Source: a virus. Taken from it: DNA of 36,656 bases. Below the pieces are notes generated by a model. The model saw only the letters and a program-made list of their open reading frames with translations, was not told the origin of the DNA and made no database searches. Location: the IMG/VR virus record IMGVR_UViG_3300021165_004379, positions 1 through 36,656 of that record. The stretch is one strand, 5' to 3'. The position numbers were made by a program, and so were the translations under genes. This document shows positions 1 to 8,313 of the stretch, piece after piece. The first letter of the stretch is position 1. Each line of letters begins with the position of its first letter.

Positions 1-106
1 AGCGTTGGTGTTGGGCTTTCTTGCAGTGGTTCTAGGAACTTTAAATGTAGTAGGTGGGTTTGTGGTTACGGATAGAATGTTAGAAATGTTTAAGAAGAAA
101 AAATAA
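1..106 (+). CDS. pntA: NAD(P) transhydrogenase alpha subunit (PntA membrane part), C-terminal fragment
   Basis: Frame 2..106 reads the last 34 residues of a protein cut by the window edge, ending TDRMLEMFKKKK. The run of hydrophobic residues followed by VVGGFVVTDRMLEMFKKK is the typical end of the membrane-embedded part of the PntA subunit of proton-translocating transhydrogenase, which couples proton entry to hydride transfer from NADH to NADP+. It is followed 21 bases later by pntB, the expected operon partner. In Bacteroidota the alpha subunit is often split in two, so this may be the separate short membrane subunit; the fragment is too short to tell. Confidence 0.85.
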   Translation, partial: ALVLGFLAVVLGTLNVVGGFVVTDRMLEMFKKKK

Positions 107-127
107 ATTTTAACAAACAAGGGTACA

Positions 128-1567
128 ATGGAATTGAACATACTTGCTTTATGTTATTTGCTCGGATCAATATCTTTTATTAGCGGGTTAAAGATGTTGT
201 CGAATCCTGCCACGGCTCGCAAGGGAAACCTTTTAGCCGCAGTTGGTATGGGAATTGCAATTTTCGGCACTATTTTTCTTTATCAAGAAGACGGTGCTAA
301 ATTGGGCAATTATGCATGGATTTTTGGGGGATTGTTTATTGGTACTGTAGTCGGATTTTTGATGGCTAAGAAAGTTAAGATGACCGCTATGCCAGAGATG
401 GTGAGTTTATTTAATGGTATGGGAGGGGCTTGTGCTGCCTTGATTTCAATCATTGAATTCAGGCACCTTGCGCATGTTGACCCTGTTGAATATGCAAGCG
501 GTGGCTATCAGTTTTATTCAAGTTTGGATGGAACAAAGTTGTTGATAATATTACTTGGGCTCATCATAGGCGCTGTTTCTTTTTCTGGAAGCATGATAGC
601 TTGGGGTAAATTGAATGGAAAAATAAAAGACTTTTCTTTCAAAGGCCAGCACATTGCAAATCTTGTGATATTTGGTTTGAATGTTTTATTGGCTGCATTC
701 ATCATTGTTGCTAGACCTGAAGAAACGCCGTTGTTTTTTTATGTGATTATATTCCTATCCATTTTGTATGGTGTGTTTTTTGTTCTTCCCATTGGAGGAG
801 CAGATATGCCAGTGGTAATTTCTCTCCTTAATTCATTCACGGGAGTAGCTGCTGCATGTGGTGGATTCTTGTACGACAACAAGGTGATGTTAACAGGAGG
901 AATTCTAGTAGGGGCGGCAGGTACATTGCTTACCGTGTTAATGTGTAAGGCTATGAACCGCAGTTTGAAAAATGTATTGATTGGGTCGTTTGGTGGCAGT
1001 AAAGCAAGTGGACAACCAGGGGCTGCCATGACGGGTGCTTACAAGGAAATATCATTGAGTGATGCTGCAGTGGTAATGGGATACGCAAATAAGGTGATGA
1101 TTGTTCCAGGATATGGATTGGCTGTTGCACAAGCCCAGCATGTTTGTCATGAATTGGAAAAAACATTAGAAAGCAGGGGAGTTGAGGTAAAATATGCTAT
1201 CCATCCCGTTGCAGGAAGGATGCCAGGCCACATGAATGTATTGTTAGCTGAAGCTGATGTGAGTTATGAAAAATTGTTAGAAATGGAATTGGCAAACGAA
1301 GAATTTAAATCTGTCGATGTTGTGCTCATATTAGGTGCCAACGATGTTGTAAATCCAGCTGCCAAAACAGATCCTGCTTCACCTATTTATGGGATGCCAA
1401 TTTTAGAAGTAGAAGATGCAAAACATGTTATTGTAAACAAGCGAAGCATGAAGCCTGGATATGCCGGTATTGAAAATCAATTATTTTTTCAACCCAAAAC
1501 ATCTATGTTGTTTGGTGATGCCAAAAAAGCACTTCAAGATTTGTTGGCTGAAATAAGGAATATCTGA
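128..1567 (+). CDS. pntB: NAD(P) transhydrogenase subunit beta
   Basis: Complete 479-residue protein, the usual length of PntB. The N-terminal two thirds hold many membrane helices (domain II, proton channel). The C-terminal part from about residue 300 is the NADP(H)-binding domain III, with the P-loop-like VPGYGLAVAQAQ near residue 325 and the conserved GANDVVNPAA and KRSMKPGYAGIENQLF stretches. It catalyses NADPH formation from NADH using the proton gradient in the inner membrane. It follows the PntA end by 21 bases. Codon use and sequence are those of a Bacteroidota chromosome and differ from everything after about 2,620. Confidence 0.97.
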   Translation: MELNILALCYLLGSISFISGLKMLSNPATARKGNLLAAVGMGIAIFGTIFLYQEDGAKLGNYAWIFGGLFIGTVVGFLMAKKVKMTAMPEMVSLFNGMGGACAALISIIEFRHLAHVDPVEYASGGYQFYSSLDGTKLLIILLGLIIGAVSFSGSMIAWGKLNGKIKDFSFKGQHIANLVIFGLNVLLAAFIIVARPEETPLFFYVIIFLSILYGVFFVLPIGGADMPVVISLLNSFTGVAAACGGFLYDNKVMLTGGILVGAAGTLLTVLMCKAMNRSLKNVLIGSFGGSKASGQPGAAMTGAYKEISLSDAAVVMGYANKVMIVPGYGLAVAQAQHVCHELEKTLESRGVEVKYAIHPVAGRMPGHMNVLLAEADVSYEKLLEMELANEEFKSVDVVLILGANDVVNPAAKTDPASPIYGMPILEVEDAKHVIVNKRSMKPGYAGIENQLFFQPKTSMLFGDAKKALQDLLAEIRNI

Positions 1568-1637
1568 CAAAAATAAAGTCTGCTGTCATTTTCAGGAATT
1601 GATTTCATACTTTTATGCCATCAAAAATTTCCTGAAC

Positions 1638-2624
1638 ATGCGTATATTATTTGCATTAATCACCTGCATCTTTCTCACTTTATTTGTAAGTGCTCAAAAA
1701 AAATTGAGTGGATTCTTCCCAGCTAATACGCAGAAGCAGCTTGATTATGAAAAGCAGTTTGATGCGATGATCAGTGAATCCAACCAGGATGTTTGGATGA
1801 AATTTTTAACTTCACGCCCTCACCATATAGGCTCGGAACAAGGGAAAGCCAATGCTGAATACATGGCTGGTTTTTTCAGGCAATGGGGTTATGAAACAGA
1901 GTTGGCTAGGTACGATGTGTTGTTCCCCACCCCAAAATCAAGGTCGTTGGAATTGTTGGGTGATAAACCTTACAAAGCTAAGTTAGAAGAGCCCTCTTTG
2001 AAAGAAGATGGAACGTCTGGACAAAAATCGGAGCAACTACCAACCTACAATGCATATTCTGCCGATGGAGATGTTACTGCAGAATTGGTATTTGTAAATC
2101 GAGGAATTCCAGCAGATTATGAAGAGTTGGAAAAAATGGGGATCAGTGTAAAAGGTAAAATAGTAATTGCTAAATACGGAGGTTCATGGAGAGGCATTAA
2201 GCCAAAAGTGGCTGCCGAACACGGTGCAATAGGTTGTTTGATTTATTCTGATCCAAAAGATGATGGATATGTAGAAGGTGATGTTTATCCCAAAGGTCCC
2301 TTTAGGCCGGAACAAGGCGTACAGCGCGGTTCAGTAATGGACATGCCTGTATATCCAGGAGATCCAACAACACCAGGATATGGGTCAACTAAAGATGCCA
2401 AAAGATTGGATAGAAAAGATGCTATCAATATCATGAAAATTCCGGTGCTCCCAATTTCTTATCAAGATGCACTGCCCTTGTTGGCCGCCTTAGAAGGACC
2501 AGTTGTTCCAGATGCATGGAAAGGAGGTTTGCCTCTTACGTATCATGCGGGTCCAAGTAAAGCAAAGGCATATGAAAAGATTAAAAAATATCCAATGGTT
2601 ATGAAAATTCACGTAAAAAAATAA
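1638..2624 (+). CDS. Secreted M28-family (glutamate carboxypeptidase II-like) peptidase, truncated at the contig junction
   Basis: The start at 1638 gives a clean signal peptide (MRILFALITCIFLTLFVSAQ); an upstream in-frame ATG at 1599 would add 13 residues before it. The mature part has the N-terminal region and the PA domain of the glutamate carboxypeptidase II group (FLTSRPHHIGSEQGK, GKIVIAKYGGSWRGIK, GCLIYSDPKDDGY). Family members run to about 700-760 residues and carry the zinc catalytic domain after the PA domain. Here the frame stops at residue 328, just after MKIHVKK, so the catalytic domain is entirely missing. The stop falls exactly where the sequence becomes phage, so the truncation is probably an assembly artefact rather than a real mutation. 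Confidence 0.8.
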   Translation: MRILFALITCIFLTLFVSAQKKLSGFFPANTQKQLDYEKQFDAMISESNQDVWMKFLTSRPHHIGSEQGKANAEYMAGFFRQWGYETELARYDVLFPTPKSRSLELLGDKPYKAKLEEPSLKEDGTSGQKSEQLPTYNAYSADGDVTAELVFVNRGIPADYEELEKMGISVKGKIVIAKYGGSWRGIKPKVAAEHGAIGCLIYSDPKDDGYVEGDVYPKGPFRPEQGVQRGSVMDMPVYPGDPTTPGYGSTKDAKRLDRKDAINIMKIPVLPISYQDALPLLAALEGPVVPDAWKGGLPLTYHAGPSKAKAYEKIKKYPMVMKIHVKK

Positions 2625-2625
2625 T
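2613..2625. other. Junction between Bacteroidota chromosome and T4-like phage sequence
   Basis: Upstream of the A-run the reading frame is a chromosomal peptidase, cut mid-domain. One base after its stop, phage genes start and continue without interruption to the window end. The junction lies in an A-rich stretch that could serve as microhomology. There is no integrase, tRNA attachment site or direct repeat next to it. T4-like phages are lytic, so chimeric assembly is favoured over integration. Confidence 0.7.
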
Positions 2626-2919
2626 ATGAAAGAACTTGTTGATTATGTATTTGTAGAAAAACCGTCATCGGATTTTTATTCGGTAAAATTGCTTAAAGGA
2701 GCATACACCGATGTGATTTATACATACGGTGCGGTAACACTGAAAGAAGATAAAGAAAATGATACCGCGGTATTACAATTTCAATATAAGATTGAATCAA
2801 CGCCTGAACATATTGACGGCGCAAAATTGTTTGAAAATGCACACTTTAAAAATTATATTGGAGATATATTATCGTGCATATTGGATGAAAATGAATTTAA
2901 AATTGGCAAAAAACGATAA
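2626..2919 (+). CDS. Hypothetical phage protein upstream of the gp41 helicase
   Basis: A 97-residue protein with no motif I recognise. It is acidic with alternating beta-like stretches (SVKLLKGAYTDVIYTYG, AVLQFQYKIEST) and an acidic/basic tail. It starts with TAATATG right after the chromosomal fragment and ends three bases before the helicase start, so it is the first complete phage gene here and co-transcribed with the helicase. Its promoter would lie in phage sequence missing from this contig. Conserved small genes next to gene 41 are common in T4-like phages, but I cannot assign this one. Confidence 0.75.
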   Translation: MKELVDYVFVEKPSSDFYSVKLLKGAYTDVIYTYGAVTLKEDKENDTAVLQFQYKIESTPEHIDGAKLFENAHFKNYIGDILSCILDENEFKIGKKR

Positions 2920-2922
2920 AAT

Positions 2923-4323
2923 ATGGAAGCTCAGCTTGAGGACATTATAATTAAAAACTTAATTCAAAACGAAACCTTTTGTAGAAAAGCATTACCGCAT
3001 TTAAAACCAGAATATTTTGAAGGTCATTACCGATCGGTGTATGGCCTTATTTTGGCTTTTATTGGAAAGTACAATAAGCTTCCCAATGCTAGTGTTCTTG
3101 ACATTGAATTTAGAAACAGTGAAATTGTAAGTCGTAATGATTGCAATGAAGTACTAAAAGTAATCAATGAAATTGAACAATCGTGTGTTGTTGAAGATCA
3201 ATGGTTATTGGACAGCACCGAAAAATGGTGTAAAGATCGAGCGGTGCATCTTGCCGTTATGGAAGCAATTACTATTATTGATGGTAAAAGTAAAACCAAA
3301 GCGGAAGGTATGATTCCGGATATTTTGTCCAAAGCGTTGAGCGTTACGTTTGACACAAACGTAGGCCACGATTATATTGCCAATGCTGAAGAACGATATG
3401 AATTTTATCATAAGACAGAAGATAAAATTCCTTTTGATCTTGAAATGTTCAATACAATTACCAATGGAGGAATTCCACGAAAAACATTGAGTATGTTAAT
3501 GAGCGGCACCGGCGGCGGTAAAAGTTTAACTATGTGTCATTTGGCCGCTGCCAATTTGGCAGAAGGACGAAACGTATTGTACATTACAATGGAAATGTCC
3601 GAGGAAAAAATATCAGAACGAATTGATGCCAATCTTCTTGATGTTCGTATTGATCAACTTAAGGAATTGTCACATTCGTCCTTTTCATCCAAAATTAAAG
3701 GTGTTGCAAACCGAACAAAAGGAACTCTTATTGTAAAAGAATATCCGACGGCCGCTGCTCATGTTGGTCACTTTCGAGCGTTATTGCTGGAATTGAAAAT
3801 GAAAAAGAAATTTGTTCCTGATGTAATTTACATTGACTACATTAACATTTGCGCAAGCAGCCGAATGAAAGGTTTAGGAGGTTCTATTAATTCTTATGGT
3901 TTGATTAAAAGTGTTGCGGAGGAAATTCGTGGTCTTGCCGTTGAATTTAATGTTGCCATTTGGAGTGCAACTCAGGTAAACAGAGACGGTTACAACAATA
4001 GTGATATTGATATTACCAATGTTTCGGAATCTATGGGTATTTCACATACAGTTGACTTATTTCTTGTTATTATCAGCACCGAACAATTGGACAAATCCAA
4101 TCAAATTATGGTCAAACAACTTAAAAATAGATACAATGATCTTTCCAAACATAAGCGATTTACTGTTGGCATTGATCGCGGTAAAATGAGGTTGTATGAC
4201 GTTGCAGATCCTACGGCAAACATTTCCGTTGACAGTGATGTTGCTCAAGCACCCGCTCCTTCACAATTTGTTGCAGGAAAAACTAATGTAAGATCAAATA
4301 ATTTTGGTGGATTCAAAATATGA
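2923..4323 (+). CDS. 41: DnaB-like replicative helicase (T4 gp41 type)
   Basis: 466 residues, close to T4 gp41. An N-terminal helical region (residues 1-150, primase/hexamer contact in the family) precedes a RecA-like ATPase core. Walker A is SGTGGGKS at 194-201; ITMEMSEEKISERI is the conserved DnaB element after it; Walker B is DVIYIDYINI near 305; the ATQVNRDG stretch near 350 is sensor-like. The hexamer unwinds DNA 5' to 3' on the lagging strand. The genes on both sides are packed within 3-26 bases. The following gene has its own late-type promoter, so expression classes change right after this gene. Confidence 0.95.
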   Translation: MEAQLEDIIIKNLIQNETFCRKALPHLKPEYFEGHYRSVYGLILAFIGKYNKLPNASVLDIEFRNSEIVSRNDCNEVLKVINEIEQSCVVEDQWLLDSTEKWCKDRAVHLAVMEAITIIDGKSKTKAEGMIPDILSKALSVTFDTNVGHDYIANAEERYEFYHKTEDKIPFDLEMFNTITNGGIPRKTLSMLMSGTGGGKSLTMCHLAAANLAEGRNVLYITMEMSEEKISERIDANLLDVRIDQLKELSHSSFSSKIKGVANRTKGTLIVKEYPTAAAHVGHFRALLLELKMKKKFVPDVIYIDYINICASSRMKGLGGSINSYGLIKSVAEEIRGLAVEFNVAIWSATQVNRDGYNNSDIDITNVSESMGISHTVDLFLVIISTEQLDKSNQIMVKQLKNRYNDLSKHKRFTVGIDRGKMRLYDVADPTANISVDSDVAQAPAPSQFVAGKTNVRSNNFGGFKI

Positions 4324-4328
4324 TAAGA

Positions 4329-4336
4329 TATAAATA
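4329..4336 (+). promoter_or_regulatory. T4-type late promoter box TATAAATA
   Basis: Exact TATAAATA, the consensus of T4 late promoters (read by the gp55 sigma factor). The box ends 13 bases before the ATG of the leader-bearing ATPase at 4349. The same 13-base spacing recurs at 6356-6363. Confidence 0.6.
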
Positions 4337-4348
4337 CAACAATACCAT

Positions 4349-5893
4349 ATGAAACATAAATTCAAATTTAAAGAATATCTGACTGAAGGGCTTACTTCTG
4401 AAACTGCATTAAAAGTAGCAGAAGTTATTTCCACATACATTGCCAAAAAAACTGGAGTAACCTTTTTCAAAATGCCAGGCATTGAGGAATATAAAAATGG
4501 AAGTGATTCCGGCTTTGGACTAAGAATGTTTTCCAAAAAAGCAAATCAAAGCATCCGTTTTAACTATAAAAGCTTTGGTAATATTGATTTGGTAAATCTT
4601 GCTTCTGTTCATTATTGGAACGGATCCGACCCATCACCGTATTTTATTGAATTTGATACTCGTGTTTCGGTTATTAAAGTGCTTCCTGTGCTTGTTGATA
4701 TGATTAATAACAAGGAAATCAAATTAGGCAAAATGATCTCTCCTCCTGATGATGTTCCTTTAAATGAATCCGATTTTACTCTTTATGAAAATGAAGCGAT
4801 GGATTCAAGTGTAATGTATGACGGTATTCTTTCTCTTATTGCGGCCAATGGCCCTAAAGGAACGTTGACGCAAAGTAAAATTTATTCTTACAACAAAATT
4901 GCAGGTGTTAAAGTGTTTGATGCTATAAGAGCCGATTTTCCAAAATTATTCTTTAAAGATGGTAACAAATATGAATGGCGCGGAACAAGCGCCGACCTTG
5001 AAAGCATTAAAAATGATAAGAGTAAAATCTTATCAGACCTTGGCGCCGTTGGAATTAAAGTAAGCCGTGGCAGCGCAAATGAAACATATAAGCAAAACGA
5101 TGCGCTTAAAGATCTTTCCAAAAACATTGAACGCTTATCGTTCGAAAAACAATTGGAAGATTTGGAAAATTTAATCCGAATGACCATAAGCGGTTCAAGC
5201 AACGGATTGTTTATTAGCGGTTCTGGTGGTGTTGGTAAAACATTTACAACCGAAAAGATACTAAAGAGTGCGGGATTACGTGACGGTTCAGGTTATTTCA
5301 AAAACACAGGTACTTCAAGCGCGGCAGGTTTATATTCATTGTTGTTCCGTTATAAAGATAAGATTGTACTATTTGACGATAGTGATAGTACACTTGGTGA
5401 TCAAGAAGCACGCAACATTGTTAAAGCGGCAACTGACACCAAGAAAATTCGTAAGCTTGTATGGAACAAAATGGGCAAAAATGTCGTTGATCCTGAGGAT
5501 ATGACAGATGAGGAAATATTAAACGACGGCTTAATTCCTCGCTATTTTGAATTTACTGGAAGAATTATTTTCATTTCCAACTTATCGCTTGATAAACTTG
5601 ATCCGGACGGTGCTCTTCGCACGCGCGCGTTTATTGTTAACATTGATCCTACCGATGATGAAATCTACAACTTTATGGAAAAGATTGTTGGTACCATGGA
5701 ATTGGAGGACGGTTTAAGTCTAGGCCTTGATTCACGCAAAACTGTTATTAAATTGCTCCGCGCAGGAAAATCACAACAAAAACCAAACTTACGAAAACTA
5801 TCTCGTGGTTTAAATATGGCAGCCGGCGCTGAAGCAGCGGGTGTGAATATTTCCAAAGCAGAATTGGCACGATTGATCGAAATGTACGCTTAA
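4349..5893 (+). CDS. AAA-type ATPase with N-terminal capsid-targeting-like leader
   Basis: 514 residues. The start KFKFKEYLTEG resembles the leader of T4 internal head proteins with an LxE cleavage site (LTE-G at residues 11-14). Residues 20-260 match nothing I know. The ATPase part has Walker A GSGGVGKT at 291-298, Walker B VLFDD around 340-344 and a sensor-1-like IIFISNLS near residue 410; the arginine-containing GALRTRAF follows near 425. Related ATPases occur in marine T4-like phages but their role is unknown to me. A late-type promoter directly upstream and the leader suggest a late, possibly packaged protein. DNA or protein remodelling after infection is one possibility and is inference only. 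Confidence 0.85.
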   Translation: MKHKFKFKEYLTEGLTSETALKVAEVISTYIAKKTGVTFFKMPGIEEYKNGSDSGFGLRMFSKKANQSIRFNYKSFGNIDLVNLASVHYWNGSDPSPYFIEFDTRVSVIKVLPVLVDMINNKEIKLGKMISPPDDVPLNESDFTLYENEAMDSSVMYDGILSLIAANGPKGTLTQSKIYSYNKIAGVKVFDAIRADFPKLFFKDGNKYEWRGTSADLESIKNDKSKILSDLGAVGIKVSRGSANETYKQNDALKDLSKNIERLSFEKQLEDLENLIRMTISGSSNGLFISGSGGVGKTFTTEKILKSAGLRDGSGYFKNTGTSSAAGLYSLLFRYKDKIVLFDDSDSTLGDQEARNIVKAATDTKKIRKLVWNKMGKNVVDPEDMTDEEILNDGLIPRYFEFTGRIIFISNLSLDKLDPDGALRTRAFIVNIDPTDDEIYNFMEKIVGTMELEDGLSLGLDSRKTVIKLLRAGKSQQKPNLRKLSRGLNMAAGAEAAGVNISKAELARLIEMYA

Positions 5894-5914
5894 CTAATTT
5901 TAAGGCTCTTTGTT

Positions 5915-6364
5915 TTGATACAAGTAAAAATTTACGGATGCTCGGATAAGGCTTTACAAAGTCTGATTCGCCTAGCATTCTATTTTTTTATTAAACAATT
6001 AATGCCTCGCAAAAGAAAATTGTGCGTTGCCATATTTATGAAGCATAAACTTCTTGCTGAAGAAGGCATATATGCATCATGCTATCAAATGGATTTAAAT
6101 AATGTAGGTTGCGACTACACAATACTCATGGATTCAAATCAAGATGAAAAAACAATTATAGGTTCGCTTGCGCATGAAATGGTACATGTTAAACAGTTTG
6201 CACGCAAAGAATTGTCAATATTAAACGGTGATTATTGCGCAAAGTGGAAAGGTGTTAAATTTGGTGATGACGTTGAATATGAAGATATGCCTTGGGAAAT
6301 TGAAGCCAACAATGCTGAATCACAATTAACACCAGCTTTTTTCAAAAATAGAATTTATAAATAG
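5915..6364 (+). CDS. SprT-like zinc metalloprotease
   Basis: 149 residues from a TTG start; AAGG at 5902-5905 sits at a good distance for ribosome binding, and the N-terminal stretch VKIYGCSDKALQSLI reads as real domain sequence. The alternative ATG at 6002 would remove it. The zinc site HEMVH (87-91) is followed by the acidic WEIEAN (127-132), which supplies a plausible third ligand, as in SprT/SPRTN domains. Cellular SPRTN cleaves DNA-protein crosslinks; the phage homologue's substrate is unknown. The gene fits between the AAA ATPase and a run of leader-bearing late proteins, but it lacks the leader itself. Confidence 0.8.
   Translation: MIQVKIYGCSDKALQSLIRLAFYFFIKQLMPRKRKLCVAIFMKHKLLAEEGIYASCYQMDLNNVGCDYTILMDSNQDEKTIIGSLAHEMVHVKQFARKELSILNGDYCAKWKGVKFGDDVEYEDMPWEIEANNAESQLTPAFFKNRIYK
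6356..6363 (+). promoter_or_regulatory. T4-type late promoter box TATAAATA
   Basis: Exact TATAAATA overlapping the last codons of the SprT-like gene, 13 bases before the ATG at 6376. It would start the transcript for the run of leader-bearing genes 6376-9555. Confidence 0.6.
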
Positions 6365-6375
6365 TATAATACAAA

Positions 6376-7698
6376 ATGAAATCATTTAAACAACATTTTT
6401 TAACGGAAGCCAATAATTTAGCGCCAGGTGAATTGTACAAATATCAAGTGCGCGTTGATAAATTTATTGAAAAATTTAAGAAAAAATCTCCTTTTGTACT
6501 TACAACTGGTGAAACTGTTGTATTGAAATATGATAAAGCAGTGGCCGATGCAATACTAAATAAAGTGGATCCTACGAAAATCGTTTTAAAAAGTGCTGAT
6601 GGCACAGCATCATACACACTTGGTAAATTTGCAAAAACTGCTGAATTTGGTGGTGCTGAAAAAGCCGCAGGTGCAGGAAGTGCAATTACAAAACTAACCG
6701 AAAGTGCGCAATGTGTATACGCTCAGGCATTATGGAACGGAACTAAGGATTATAATGATGATGATTTAAAGGAAGCATATGCCAGCGTTGATGTTAATGA
6801 ATCATTGGAAAATATTCTTAATCTTCCGGAAAGCTGGAAAAAATCTTGTATTATTGGTGCAGAACTATTGTATAAAAAATTTAGTAAAAAGAATTATACA
6901 TTTCATAGAGGTTCATCATGGGTGCAAAATCTAGAAAAGGTTTTCATGAAACTGAATAAAGTTGATAAATTTTTCAGTAACCTTAACAAATGGAGTCCTG
7001 CAGATATTTACATGCTTTCACCTGTAGGAGCTCAAATTAAAATTGATCATACCATCGATGACATTGTTGAATTGAATAAAATTCTATATGAAGCACTGGC
7101 CAGTGGAGATATTGTAGGTGTTTCATTGAAAAAAATGGCCAAAGGCGGAAAAATTGATTACTACAATTATGATGAAGAAAAGAAAGTAATTGAATTTGAT
7201 AAGTTTACCACTGGCGCGGACGGATTCTTTTCTTCAAAGGATATTTACATTTACTTTACAGTTAATGGTAAAGTTCAATTTAGAACATTTAGCGAACCTA
7301 CATCTTGGCAAGGTGAAATTAAAGGCAAAATCGCCAACGGAGGAAAACTTGGTTACGGTCCAATTCAAGGTGTTCTAAGACGTTTAGGTCTTAAACAGCT
7401 TACAGATGTTAAGGTTTTAAAATCGGCAATTGACAAAATGGATCCTATTATGCTGAAGAAATTTTATGAAAATTACAGCAGATATGCAAATGATAGTAAA
7501 AAATTATCATATGATGAATTTAAAGATCAAGTTGATGCTAATGGAAAACCATGGTTATTTAGCAAATATATCGGTTTGGAACTTATTGATATTGTTACCG
7601 ATGCAAATGAACAAGATGATTTTATTACCAGTAGCATTCAATATGCAAGCAGTCAATCCGAATTAAGCGCACCATTTATCAAAATTCACAGCGATTAA
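6376..7698 (+). CDS. Unknown protein with capsid-targeting-like leader (440 aa)
   Basis: Starts MKSFKQHFLTEA, closest of all in this window to the T4 internal-protein leader, with a predicted cleavage after LTE (residues 9-11). A second LTE-S site lies near residue 107. The body is mixed alpha/beta with no motif I recognise; FHRGSSWVQNLEKVF and WSPADIYML (about residues 178-215) are the most distinctive parts. A late-type promoter lies 13 bases upstream. The next gene starts three bases after its stop and carries a similar leader, so these are probably one late operon. The protein most likely enters the prohead and is trimmed by the maturation protease; its function is unknown. Confidence 0.8.
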   Translation: MKSFKQHFLTEANNLAPGELYKYQVRVDKFIEKFKKKSPFVLTTGETVVLKYDKAVADAILNKVDPTKIVLKSADGTASYTLGKFAKTAEFGGAEKAAGAGSAITKLTESAQCVYAQALWNGTKDYNDDDLKEAYASVDVNESLENILNLPESWKKSCIIGAELLYKKFSKKNYTFHRGSSWVQNLEKVFMKLNKVDKFFSNLNKWSPADIYMLSPVGAQIKIDHTIDDIVELNKILYEALASGDIVGVSLKKMAKGGKIDYYNYDEEKKVIEFDKFTTGADGFFSSKDIYIYFTVNGKVQFRTFSEPTSWQGEIKGKIANGGKLGYGPIQGVLRRLGLKQLTDVKVLKSAIDKMDPIMLKKFYENYSRYANDSKKLSYDEFKDQVDANGKPWLFSKYIGLELIDIVTDANEQDDFITSSIQYASSQSELSAPFIKIHSD

Positions 7699-7701
7699 AA
7701 T

Positions 7702-8307
7702 ATGATCTCATTTAAAACATACACAACAGAAGCTTCCAAGGTTGGCGATATTGTAAAGATCGCATCCAAGGATCTTGTGTATGAATATGAGAAAACATCC
7801 AACCGTGATTTTTTCAACGATGCATTTGATCCACAAGGTGGTGCTGGTGGATATGATCCGTTTGAATCAACAATTGCAGCAAAAGAAGCAAGTGCTTGGG
7901 TAAAGAAAAATGACAGTAATATTGGTACAACAATTGATTATTTTTTACCAAAAAGCCCACTGCTTCAGCAGTTAAAACTTGATGCACCGTCATTTTCAAA
8001 CAAATACAAATATGGAGTTGATGATAATTTTCCTGTTGTTGGTAAAGTGCGACCGACCGAACGCTATAAATTTATAGTTGATGAAGCAACATATAAAGCA
8101 CTACCAATTGATACCATTGCAACATCTCAATATGACTATTCATTTCACGCAGGTGAAGGAATTGTGACAAGTTGGATTATGGCAATTGGTAAAAATCAAG
8201 CAGAAGTTAAAAACAAATTAGATGCCGCTCTTACAAAAGTAAAAGTACAATACGTTGGCTCGGAAACAGAATTAAAATATGCACAAAAACGTGCAGTAGG
8301 AAGATAA
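7702..8307 (+). CDS. Unknown protein with capsid-targeting-like leader (201 aa)
   Basis: Starts MISFKTYTTEAS, a variant of the same leader seen in the neighbours, although the cleavage position reads TTE rather than LTE. The rest has no recognised motif; there is a glycine-rich stretch (DPQGGAGGYDPFES, about residues 43-56) and a basic C-terminus. It sits three bases after the previous gene and six bases before the next, both leader-bearing, so it is in the same late transcript. The short length and lack of enzyme motifs would suit a simple internal head protein like T4 IPI-IPIII, but that is an inference from context. Confidence 0.78.
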   Translation: MISFKTYTTEASKVGDIVKIASKDLVYEYEKTSNRDFFNDAFDPQGGAGGYDPFESTIAAKEASAWVKKNDSNIGTTIDYFLPKSPLLQQLKLDAPSFSNKYKYGVDDNFPVVGKVRPTERYKFIVDEATYKALPIDTIATSQYDYSFHAGEGIVTSWIMAIGKNQAEVKNKLDAALTKVKVQYVGSETELKYAQKRAVGR

Positions 8308-8313
8308 CAAAAT

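Noticed and set aside
1599-1637. Longer start of the M28 peptidase
   Set aside because: The extra 13 residues precede a textbook signal peptide that begins at 1638.
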